Part shown: in pieces, positions 48,111 to 58,399 of the stretch
How positions within the stretch are numbered: the stretch's first letter is position 1
Layout: each line of letters begins with the position of its first letter
Assembly (NCBI RefSeq): GCF_009870125.1
Contig: NC_046683.1
Location: 9,176,001 to 9,240,000, forward strand
DNA from: Drosophila pseudoobscura
Lineage: Eukaryota > Arthropoda > Insecta > Diptera > Drosophilidae
DNA length: 64,000 bases
Direction of reading: 5' to 3'
Made by a program: the position numbers and the translations under genes
Notes under the pieces: generated by a model
Databases searched by the model: none
What the model was told of the DNA's origin: nothing
What the model saw: the letters and a program-made list of their open reading frames with translations, nothing else

Positions 48111-50764
48111 ATGGAAGAGGCCAAGGGTTTGAAGAGCCCAAGCGAGCCCGTGGTGGATTGTGAGTATCTTTTCATTCATGCTGCGACATCAAACTAAATC
48201 AAATTCCGACACACACACACACGCATGTGGCTGCCTCGCGACGCTTGCGGAAGAGTAGCATCAGCATCGGATCTGGTTTCCATGGATACAACGCCTATGA
48301 AGGAGCCCAAAGACGTAGACGACGCCCCGGTGGCACGTGAGTATCTTTTTCATTCATATCCCGACTGTAAACTTAACCAAACGCTTACGTGAGAGTAGTT
48401 GTAGAGTATTTGATAGACATAACGGCCAAGGCCGAAGAGAACCCAACCGTAGCCCCGGTGGCCCCCGGTGCATCGAACGGCTTGATAGCCACAACGACCA
48501 TGGTGAAACCCAAGAAGACCGTACAGAAACTAGACGAGTCCTCATTGGCACGTGAGTACCGAGTACCTTTTCAGTGATGTCGCCACATAAAATTCCATTT
48601 ATATGTTTTCTGTACCAGAAGCAGTACCCATGAAGAAGCAAAAGGTCGACACTAAGCCAGACGAGACACCGATGGCACGTGAGTATCTGTTCGTTGAGAA
48701 CAATGATCGTCACAATAAACTAAATATAATTTCCATTCTCATGTGCCTGCTCCGTTTTGTGGGGCAGCTGCACCGAACGCTAAGCCCTTGAAGGAGCCAA
48801 AGAACGACGCCAATCCTGAAAAGGCCCCGGTGGCACGTGAGTACCTATTCAATCATGCCGTCAAAATGTACACTAAACTAAATTCCCTACCTGTGCCTGC
48901 TGCAGCATTGCAAACGGTTGCCGTTGCCATCACACATATCACTGCCATTGATAAGCTGCGACGCTTCTGCTACATCGGCAACACGGAAGTGGCTGTCTAT
49001 TTGTTCTCCTCAAACGAGAAGGTGACAAAGGAGAGGTTCACCGAGCTGCTCGTCCTCTGTGCCGAGATTGGTGCCCAGCAGCTGGGGGACTGCCTGGTCG
49101 AAGTTCTGATTAACAACGACGATTACTTGCCACGGCGCGATGAGGCGTTGTTTGTGTTGGCCGTGTACCTGTCGACGTGCACCAATACGCTGGAGAGGGC
49201 GCTGTTGCGCAAATATTTTCCTCGGCTGGTGCGCTGCGACACGGACCTCTTTATGTTCACGCAGTTCGTGAAGCAGGTGCAGATATTGCAAGGTCGCAAA
49301 ACTCCATTCAGTCGCACCATCCGCAAGGCGGTCATGGAGTGGTACCAGGACAAATCGTCGGCTATGCTGCTGCAAATGTGGGCGAAGAACGAGAAAATCT
49401 GTTCCTTTCACAAGGATCTGCTGCGTCGCTGCCATTATTTGAATGTGGAAATGATTCCCGAAATTAAGGCCACCCTGCGGCTGTTGTCCACCCCCACAAA
49501 GGAGCTGGGAAGCTGGCCGGAGTTCCTCAATCCCCTTGTCGAATGTAAAAAACAAATTGAGGGTATTATCAAGCTGCGTAAGACCAAAACAGCCCAGGAG
49601 GCTCTGCCGGTACTGAAAGAGCTGTCATTAACGTATGATCAAGTGCCCGACCATTTGCGCTTCGATCCCGCGCTTGCCGAATTCCTGATCCCAATGATCA
49701 GCTACGAGCAGCTACTGAAGACCTCGCCGCGGGTGTTGCGTCTCAGTAAGCGAAAGGCAAACGTTTCGTACATCAAATATCAGGAGCAGTTGCTCAACAA
49801 AACGAAGATGAAGGCGGCCAACATAGCCCCGCTGCGCATCCTTCTGGAAACGATGCGTTTGCATAAGCATAAGGGAGAGGTAAGTCATCATCATCCATCT
49901 ATGCTCTCATCTCATCTGTGCCTCTCTCTCTCTCTCTCTCTCTCAATTAGACATCTGCGATTAGCCCGAACAGGCCAAACTTTTTGTATAATGTCTACGC
50001 GGCCTCATTTGGACACAACAAGGCCCTGGGCAAGCGGCTGCACATAACCTTAAGTCTGGAAAAATTGTACTTAGGCAGTGAGTGATCTAATGGAATCCTT
50101 CCGAAAATGTAGAACTGATCAAATCTGATTGTAGAATGCCTTAATGGCCGCCATCGGTCGATTAATTATCTGGATGCGCTTGTGGCTCTCGCTTTCGGCT
50201 TTTATAAGACCGACACCAACAACAGTAAAGTGAACTATTGGTCCGATCGAACTGGCAAGCTCAAGGCGCTTCCCTGGACTAAGGAAATGACAGTGGTGGA
50301 GGCAACGGAATGTTGCAAAACCCAATTGGTAAAGCTCACGCTGCTCAGTGGCCATGCAAGCCATAATGCTAACCAATGCTAATGTGTTATAGGTTCAGAA
50401 GACCAAGCAGGTGCTCGCAGAAGTGATGATCAGCGCTCTGGAGGATAAGAACACATATGATGTGTTCCTGATCGTGGTGCCGGGCGCCACTCGTGGAAAT
50501 CCCAATAATAGCGCTAACCGATTGGCCGCCCTCCTGGAGAAGTATAGCGAGGAGCGAAAGTGTAATGCCAAGTAAGTTGGATAGCTCCCTATAAGCGAGA
50601 GTTTACTCACGACATTTTGCAGGTTTATTATTGTGAGCTTGCGGCAGAGCCACAAGTCCATGGAGTACTCGACTGTGCTCAAACAGAATGTGCTCGAGCT
50701 GTGCGGCGTGAGCGAGTACACGCCACAAATCATAAACGCCTTTGCGAGCGCAAAGTTCCACTAG
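48111..50764 (+). CDS. Ro60: Ro60-type TROVE domain RNA-binding protein
   Basis: Ring-shaped RNA-binding protein that holds Y RNAs and misfolded small RNAs for quality control (established for Ro60). Ten exons: 48111-48159, 48259-48336, 48417-48551, 48619-48678, 48768-48836, 48906-49879, 49951-50077, 50135-50328, 50393-50571, 50623-50764. All are GT/AG with matching phases; the total is 2007 bases, 668 residues. Human Ro60 has about 538 residues, and the extra ~130 are N-terminal modules. Residues 131-455 are the TROVE helical repeats (AIDKLRRFCYIGNTE, ERALLRKYFPRL, RTIRKAVMEWYQDKS, MLLQMWAKNEK, LLRRCHYLN). Residues 456-668 are the vWA-like part (NFLYNVYAASFGHNKALGKR, then VFLIVVPGA, KFIIVSL), without the DxSxS metal site. 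The gene is convergent with GAS8 and lies next to the foldback element. Confidence 0.88.
48259..48836 (+). repeat. Ro60: Repeated small exon cassettes at the Ro60 N-terminus
   Basis: Exons 2-5 all end in GCA C|GTGAGTA(T/C) with closely similar intron starts, and code for alike peptides: MKEPKDVDDAPVA, MVKPKKTVQKLDESSLA, MKKQKVDTKPDETPMA, LKEPKNDANPEKAPVA. All are phase 1 at both ends, so any can be skipped or gained without a frameshift. Exon plus intron copies lie about 80-150 bases apart. Confidence 0.75.
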
Positions 50765-53700
50765 GAGGAAAAGGTGAGGCCACAGGAGAGCTACAGAGCA
50801 AAGCGCAAGGGACGAGTGCTCTATCTCTTTCGCTTTCATGACGCTAGGGTGACAGTCCCCCCCCTCCACCTATATAATAATGATATTAGCTATAATGTTA
50901 GTTCACACACACTCATACACACCTGCATCCAACACACACACAGACACACAGAAACATAGAAACAGAAAGCGACTTTAGTTCTGATGTAACGCTCGTATTG
51001 AGTACTCGATTTTTTAGATTTTAGATTTGTATCCACCATTTGAACAGTATATCAGATATATTGCTGCTAGTGCTTCAGGCAAATGATTTTGTTTTTAGAA
51101 ATCAAACTGAATCCACTGAACTGAACTCGAATCTAAATTCAATTTGGATTTAAAACAATCCCAAAGCATCTGAGCGGAAAGAAGTTAGAAAGAACAAACA
51201 CACACCAAAACGTAAATGTAGCACAGAAACTAAAACTAAAAACTAACAAAAACTGAAACTGAAACCGAAACAACAAATTGCCTTACAAACAAAAAATGTT
51301 AGTTAAACTTTCATTTTAGTTGAGACTTTCAAAATACGAAATACGGGCATCGAAACGTACTGAAACACAAATTATGGCATTTAGATAAAGATAAAACAAG
51401 TAAACTAATCATTAATCATTAATCATAAACATAAACATGAAAAAAAAACCGAAAACATATGTAAACCTAAACATAGCCTTAGCTTAAATAGTCCAAGTCC
51501 AAGCAATAATGAATATCAGCTATATACGTGCATACGTACTATATATGTATATGTTTATGTATATGTATATCCTCGGGTCGAATCGAATCAAATGAATCAT
51601 TAGCTTAATAGTCGGAACGCGTACAAGGCAAAAAGATACTCCCAATGTGCCATACACATACACACACACGCAACACAGACACTCACAGAAACAACCATGA
51701 ATCAGTATAATTATTAAGATTGCGAAATCGCCGAGATACCCCATAGTTGAGAACAATAACGAGAGGAAACGCCAACCAATTCGACTAAACAAAAATTAGC
51801 TAAGCGAAATTATACTTAAATTAAAATTAAAATTACATTTACTGGTATACAGAGCATAGAAAACCCAATTTGGATGTTAAGAAAAACTTGTAACTAACAA
51901 GAATGAAAACAAAAGAAAAACAAAAAAAAAATAGGAAATATTTCCACGGACATTTCTAATCAAAATGTTTCCACACGCATCTGTGAAGTAAACCGTTGTG
52001 ATCGCCTTAATTTTTGCTTTACACAAAACAAAAACAAAACAAAAATGTAACACAAAACTACAAAACATCCAGAACTAGAACAAAAACGAAAACGAAACGA
52101 TAACGATAACAAGAGGATACATATATAAGTTACATTCTGTATAGTTTGTGAAATCGAAATATGGAAATACCAGTGTCCTACTGGAGCTGGAGCGTAACGT
52201 AACCGAAAAGTACCTTTACAAGCAAGAAAACAAACGCTGCAACTGAAACTAAGATAAACAAACAAAGCAAAAAAATTGAATTACACCAAAATGGCACAGC
52301 ACACACAAATCAAGAAAAACTACACTACAATGTATTCAATTAACCCGCGCTGCCTGGCTCTTAAGCACACACGAATTAGATAGATCAAAGAATAGAAGAT
52401 CCGAACACATACACACAAAAACACAAAAACACACACACACATACATATATATAGACTTTAAATTATTTTGAAATGAAACTGAATATTGATTACGAATCAG
52501 TCTTCATAGGTAGTTTTTATTTTGTATTTCTTATTTTGGATATTCTTTTACTAAAAAACATAGATGTAAGAAACATTTGTAAACTCTTACAAAGAGATCT
52601 ACCCCCAAAGAGAATGAATTGTGTCTATGATTTGTGTGATTGGTCCATGTCTTGAACTATTTCAAATGGGGAACATATTATAGCACGATGAATCAGATAT
52701 CTACCTGAAGTATATTTTTTTCTTTTTATTTTATGTGAAAACAAGATACAATCTATATGAAGTTTTTAGATTTTTATGTATTTCATTCAGGTTCCTACAG
52801 TATATGACGAATTTAAAATCTCATTTCCAATCGGCTAAAACAGGTGGTTGTCCGAATTGGAAAATAAGAACAACCGCATTCCAAATTGATAAATATTTGC
52901 TTAATTTTTTGTTCGTTTTTTGTTTTGTATTAAAAGAATTTTACATACATACATATAATTTTAATTTAGCTCCGAAGCCAAATTTACTTTTGTATTACAC
53001 TACAAATAAATACCTTTGCTACCCCATAAACTATTTGTTAAGCGTATCAGCTCTTGGCTCCGCACCAAAACCGTTGAAAGAAAAGTTGAACCGTTGAAAG
53101 AAGGATTTAAAATAATAAATAAAAAATAAAGAAACAGTACTGAAAGCCAAGGAACACAATTTGGTTGGTGGAAATTTAAATATTTAAAACGAGAACAAGC
53201 GAAATTATTGTTGATCGAATCAATTGAAAAACTGAAACTGAAACTAAACTGAAACTGAAACTGAACTCGAATTGAATCCGTAGTAACAGCAACAAGAAGC
53301 AAAACATCATGTGATATATATTTCAAAAATAAATCAATTGACAAAAACTAAACAAAACTAAAGAAAGAGAAACCTATCCATAACAAAGCAAGATATAGTA
53401 AAAATTAGACTAAAGCAAAGAGCAAACAAATGTTTAGAACGTATCTCCATCTCCCCCCGTCGAGAGAAAAAGGTTCAAGAGGTTTATCATTTCCATTGAA
53501 GAGTTACTTAAGAACCCGAACCCGAACCCGAATGTTTTGTTAGGCATGTTCCATTGAGTATCAATTGGGTTAGCACACAACCACCAGAAAGGGACACTGA
53601 TAGTCCTTGAACGATAGCAATACTTGGCTCGACTCTATCTCTACGTATCTCCCTCTCTCTATCTCTCTCTCTCTCTCTATGCATCTAGTACGATATTAAT

Positions 53701-53947
53701 CGAAGTACGAGTAGTATTGGATTGTAAGCGGATTCTGGACGTGTTCAACTCCTTGCTATTCCAGAACGTTTTTTTTATAAGCATATACATATACATACTT
53801 CTTATACACTAATCTAGACTAAATTTGAATAAATTCTGAATTCTGAATGAAACAAACTGGCAATTTAATTTGGTCGGGGTGGGGTGGGGTGTCTTCGACT
53901 TCTGATTCTGTTTCGGTGGACTGCTCTTCTCGATTCGCCTTCCAGTT
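50765..53947 (+). other. Probable long Ro60 3' UTR and the gap to GAS8
   Basis: A-rich stop-filled DNA of 3.2 kb between two convergent genes. The first clear AATAAA words after the Ro60 stop lie at about 53004 and 53108, with others near 53323 and 53827. CA runs lie near 50930 and 52435, a GAAACT run near 53228, and a GAACCC run near 53515. No coding region on either strand. Confidence 0.45.
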
Positions 53948-56900
53948 CTACTTGTTCTCCGTAATGATGCCGGCAGGGCCACATACGTAGAGCTGTTTCT
54001 CATCTCGGTCCCGGATGGGCGTGAAGCCTAGGTTGTCGGTGGGCACTCCGAACTGCTTGAGCTTGCACTCATAGGTCTCCAGGAGATCGTCGTGAGCCTT
54101 GCGGGCTTTGGCCACCTCGTAGCGCAGGTCTATGATGATCTTGTTCTTTTCGTCGATGATGCTGCCCACCCGTTCGTCCAGGCTGGTCAGTTTGTCGGCG
54201 AAATTGGGCGCGCAGGTGGCTATGGTCTCGTGCAGCACGATGCTGCGCTTCTCGTCCTCGCGCATCAGGGCGGCAATCTTGCGCTCGAGTAGCACATTCT
54301 TCAGGCCCGTCTTCTGCTGTAACTCCACAATGACGTCGTTGAAGCGCTCCTTGAGTGACTCCCGCTCGGCCACGAGCGAATCGTTGCGAAGGATCAGGGT
54401 CTCCGCTTCCCAAGTCAGGCCCTTCACCTTCTTTTCCAGCTTCGTGTTGCGGCTCTTGAGGCGGCTCAGCTGCTGCTTGTCCCGTTCGTAGAACTCCAGC
54501 TTGCGGCGGAACTCGTTCAGCTGGATGTTGGCCTGCTCGAGGGGCTCTCGGAGGCGCTTGTTCTCCAGGGCCGTGTCCGCGGCGATGCGGTCGCTGCGCT
54601 CGGTCTGCTTGCGCAGCTGCTCCAGCTGCTCCTTCATGCTGCCGATGAGGGCCAGGTTGTTGAGGGTGATGTCGTTGTAGTAGTTCTTCATGTCGTTGAA
54701 GGCCCCGTCGTGGTGGTCCTGCAGGTCCTTGATCTGCTGGTTCTTGCGCTCCTCCACCTCGAACATCTGGGTGCCGTAGAACAGATCCAGCTTGGACTTC
54801 TGCTCCATCATCTTCTCCTCGTGCAGCATCTCGTTGTCCTTGCGCTCCCGATCGAAAGCTAGTCGCTGCTCCCTGAAATCGCGAGAGAGTAATCAGTGCT
54901 GGATCAACGAGCTGCGAATGAGCGCACCCACAGTATCTTCTCGTTGAAGTGGGACTCCATCTGGCGCAGCTGCATCTCGCCAACCTCCATGCGCTCGCGC
55001 AGAACGCGCCGCAGCTGGCGCTTGTCCTTCTGCAGCTCGGTCTCCTGCAGGATATGGTGCTCCTGGGCCAGTTTCAGCTGGGTCATCGCCTCCGCCCGCA
55101 CCTCGCCCAGCTTGTTGTGGTTCTCGAACTGCAGATGCTTCATCTGCTGCATCACATGCTTGGTGTCGATGTCCGCCAGGTCCTGCGTGGCCTCGATCTC
55201 CTTATCCTTCTGCTGCAGCTCATAGCGCGTCTCATCTGGGCATGGGATTACTTATAGATCTGGCTGGGGAGCGGGCTACCGCATACCGACTCACCCAACT
55301 GCTGGCGTGTGATCTCCCAGAAGGTGCGAATCTTGTCCCTCTCCAGCTGGAAGTAGTTTCGCTCCTCCCGCTCGCGATCCATCTCGGCTTTTAGGCGCAG
55401 GGAAAACGCCTCCAGCTGGTCGCGTGTCATCGCCGACGTGTCCACGCCATCGATGAGCACTGTGGTTTAGAGAGAGAGAGAGAGAGAGAGAGACGAACGA
55501 AAGTTGGTGGAAGTTAGTTTAACCGCATATTTTGGGTGCCCAAGCCCATCTTTATGACAATTTAATGAGAACGGCACGCGCTCCCCTGTCTGCCGGTTTG
55601 CCCAGTGCCTGCCCGCATATGTGGCCAGGACCCAGACCCGGACCCGTGCAGACTGTGTTGTAATTGTTTTCTGTAATTGGCATCGTTGGCCGGCTGGTGC
55701 CAGGACTCGGACGAGGACGAAGACTCGGACTAGGAGCAGGAACAGGAGCAGGAACAGGAGCAGGAACAGGAACAGGACTAGCATTGGAAGCCAGGCATAG
55801 AAACAATTATGTGCGTTAGATGTCCAACGGAGAGGAGGGGAGACGGTGGACGGTGAAGGCAGAGTGCAGTGTGTGCTCTCACTCGTGGAAATTAAGTGGA
55901 CAGTTTTTCCCTTTGGAATTTTTTTGGTTGCACTGCGTACTGGGCCTGTGCTTGGGCAATTACACTGTGCATCGGACATGTCCTGCTACTGCTCCTGCTC
56001 TCGCCTCTCCTCACGCAGATTATCGTTATTTACTAATTGTTTTGCTTGGCCTTTTTAAATTGCCCTGAATGACCAATGTCCACCATTCCATTCCATCCTG
56101 CCTCGGCCTCGGGGTCGTCCGGAACCCGTACCCGTACTCGTACTCGTACCCTTCTCCGCCCTGCAGCACCCTGTACAGCCATTAATGTTCCGAAAATGAA
56201 TTGCCAGGCAGACCTCGTTGCCTCGCCTGCTGCCTGTTGGAGCTGTCTCTCTTTATGGGAGCCTGGCTGTCTTTATGGGCGGAGACTTAAAGAGCTTTTG
56301 AGTGGAAATATTTGAAGAGCACGGAACTATTGGGTTGGCAACTGCCTCGGAAGATCTATTATGTTCTTCCAATGCCACACAGGAATGTGCAGTCTGTACA
56401 TAAATAGATAGATATGTACATACATACATATATAGTTAATAAAAGGGAGGGACAATTATGCATATCTCTGAAATGAAGTAAAGATCGGACATTCTTCTGA
56501 TAGTCTGAAGGTGTACTTGGCGGATATGTCGATTGGATGGCTATTAAGGCTCGATTAAGGCTTATGCGTTTTTATGGATTTGCGTCTTCTATCACATAAT
56601 TGCTTGATCACTTACCCGGCATCTTCTTGCCCTTCTTGCCCTTTTTCCCCTTTGGCGGCTGTAATTAAGAAAATAATGTAAATTTGTAGTTAAATAAAAT
56701 TTAATTAAATAAATAAATATTGTAAATATATGAAGAAAAATCGAGAAAAGGTAAGAGAAATAACCAATGAACTGATTTTGAAACATTTCAATGGACTGCT
56801 TGCCAAAAGCGCTTTGCTACTGATCTACTTATCGAATGATGCTGTGCACTGCTTGTCAAAGCGCAGGAGCCACAGAAGGTCGACTTTGACTTTGGGAGCT

Positions 56901-58214
56901 TCTTGGCCTTATATCTTCCCCTATCCTATCCTATCCACATTTGTCAATGCAAATTCCATTGGGGGGCTCCCTGCGTTGTGGGGGCGGGTGCTGTGTGCTG
57001 CTGGCGTGGTGCACAATTGTCGTCTGGTGCTGCGACTCTACTGCTCCTGTTCTTCCGTGTGGCAACTATTTTTCGCACTTTAAATCCTTTAACAACATTT
57101 AATTCGATTCTCTCTCTCCTCCACTGGAGAAATACTCTGCCACTTCCCCTCCACTCCACTCCACTCTGTCTCTGTCTCTGCCAAGGCAAAGGCGAACCGA
57201 ACCGAGCGCGCGACTGTAGAGAGAGAGACGGCGGCGGCGTCGCTTTAAATAATGTGATGGCGCGGCTTTCAAAACAATTTTGCAACAGCTGTTGGCTGTT
57301 GGCTTATTGCATATTTTATGGCTGCAAATTATTCAAAAATTTTCGAAGCCGCCTGCGCTGCGACCGCGCTGTCCACCGCTCTCTGTCCCTACTACATCCT
57401 CCTGCTGGTCCTCCTGCTGGTCGTCCTGCTCGTCGTTGGCCCAAAGGCGTAAAGTATATGTATATAAATACACAAGTACATGTACAGCAACGGCTATACG
57501 TACATATATACGTATAAACAAATGATCGAAAATAGACAACAAACGAGTGCATGCTGGTGGGGCCTCTGCCTGGAGGCGGAGTCGGGGTCTGAGCTGAGAT
57601 TCAACTGAGACGCAACGGGCGGATGGGGCCGGCGGACTCTGGGGCTGTAATAAATATACACCCACAAATGCATATACAGTATGCATTTTGTATGTGTCTG
57701 CGTCTGCAGCAACAGCCTGGCGTGGCATGAAAAATTGAATGCGCTGCAGCGGTAGTGGTAGTGGCAGTGGCAGCGACAGCGCAACTGAAACTGAAAGGAG
57801 CTCTCCATCGTCGATGGCCTTATCACAGGCGCCTTAAGAGGCCGAAGTAGTGGAATGGTAGATAAGGGGCAACTGCACTGCTTGCACTTGTCCAGTGCTT
57901 ATTACACGAGGAGGCAGAAAGAGTAAGCACAGCTGATTGCTGCTTGCCCACAGCTTGCTTTTTGATGATCCTTTCAGCTGATCCTTCTTGTTGCTGTGAT
58001 GATAGAGCAAAGGGAAAGGGAGATACGAATAGTTGGGAACGAAGAGCAGCTTCATGGTCTGTTTCCGTTCCCATTGCTTATTGCATTTGTTGTCTGAAGC
58101 TTAGATAACCAAAAATTCATTGCTTTCTGTATTGAACTGATTTCTAGAACAGCCCCTTTTCGATTTACTGTTCGCGAATCGAATTCAAAGATCTGCCTGT
58201 TAAACACTTACCAT
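53948..58214 (-). CDS. Gas8: GAS8/DRC4-like dynein regulatory complex subunit
   Basis: Coiled-coil subunit of the nexin-dynein regulatory complex of motile cilia and sperm tails (established for GAS8/DRC4). Exons on the minus strand: 58214-58212 (ATG only), 56658-56616, 55459-55295, 55235-54932, 54872-53948. Phases fit and total 1440 bases, 479 residues; the human protein is 478. Recognisable blocks: [14 protein letters not shown] at the N-terminus, [93 protein letters not shown], and [13 protein letters not shown] near the end. The protein is nearly all charged coiled coil. The donor of exon 4 is GTGGGT. A DRE core lies just upstream of exon 1. A paralogue of a main Gas8 gene elsewhere is possible, so the symbol is by family. 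Likely testis-expressed (inference). Confidence 0.92.
55460..56615 (-). other. Gas8: GAS8 intron
   Basis: 1.16-kb intron between exons 2 and 3. It holds a GGAACA/GGAGCA hexamer run (about 55733-55782) and a GA run at 55471-55493. The open frames there come from these repeats. Confidence 0.7.
55733..55784 (+). repeat. AGGAGCAGGAAC minisatellite
   Basis: About eight tandem copies of a GGA(G/A)CA-type hexamer in the GAS8 intron. Confidence 0.85.
56659..58211 (-). other. Gas8: GAS8 first intron
   Basis: 1.55-kb intron right after the start codon. It contains a GC-rich patch (about 57180-57260) with GCGCGCG, GAGAGAGA and GGCGGCGGCG that looks promoter-like, perhaps a second promoter. No coding exon was found. 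Confidence 0.55.
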
Positions 58215-58323
58215 TTTGCTGTTTCTTCTGCTGCTGTTTCACCTAAGACGTCTCTTTCACTGAGCCTGATCTGCTGAGTCCACTGCAACTGCCGGTAATA
58301 CTCTCCAAATAACAAAATAAACG

Positions 58324-58331
58324 TATCGATA
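58324..58331 (-). promoter_or_regulatory. Gas8: DRE core TATCGATA upstream of GAS8
   Basis: A palindromic DREF site about 110 bases upstream of the GAS8 start codon on the minus strand, the right place for the GAS8 promoter. Such sites mark broadly active fly promoters. Confidence 0.5.
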
Positions 58332-58399
58332 AAACGGGGTTGCCCAGCACGCGCTTTGTATAAGAGGGTGGGGTGTGAGTAGTGTGCTGCCAGGCAACC

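Noticed and set aside
49010..49555. 181-codon minus-strand frame
   Set aside because: Antisense shadow of the large Ro60 exon.
54069..54983. 304-codon minus-strand frame
   Set aside because: Out-of-frame reading of GAS8 exons 4-5 (Arg/Gln/Ala-rich), crossing the intron at 54873-54931.
55467..55979. 170-codon minus-strand frame in the GAS8 intron
   Set aside because: Depends on the GGAACA hexamer array and a GA run.
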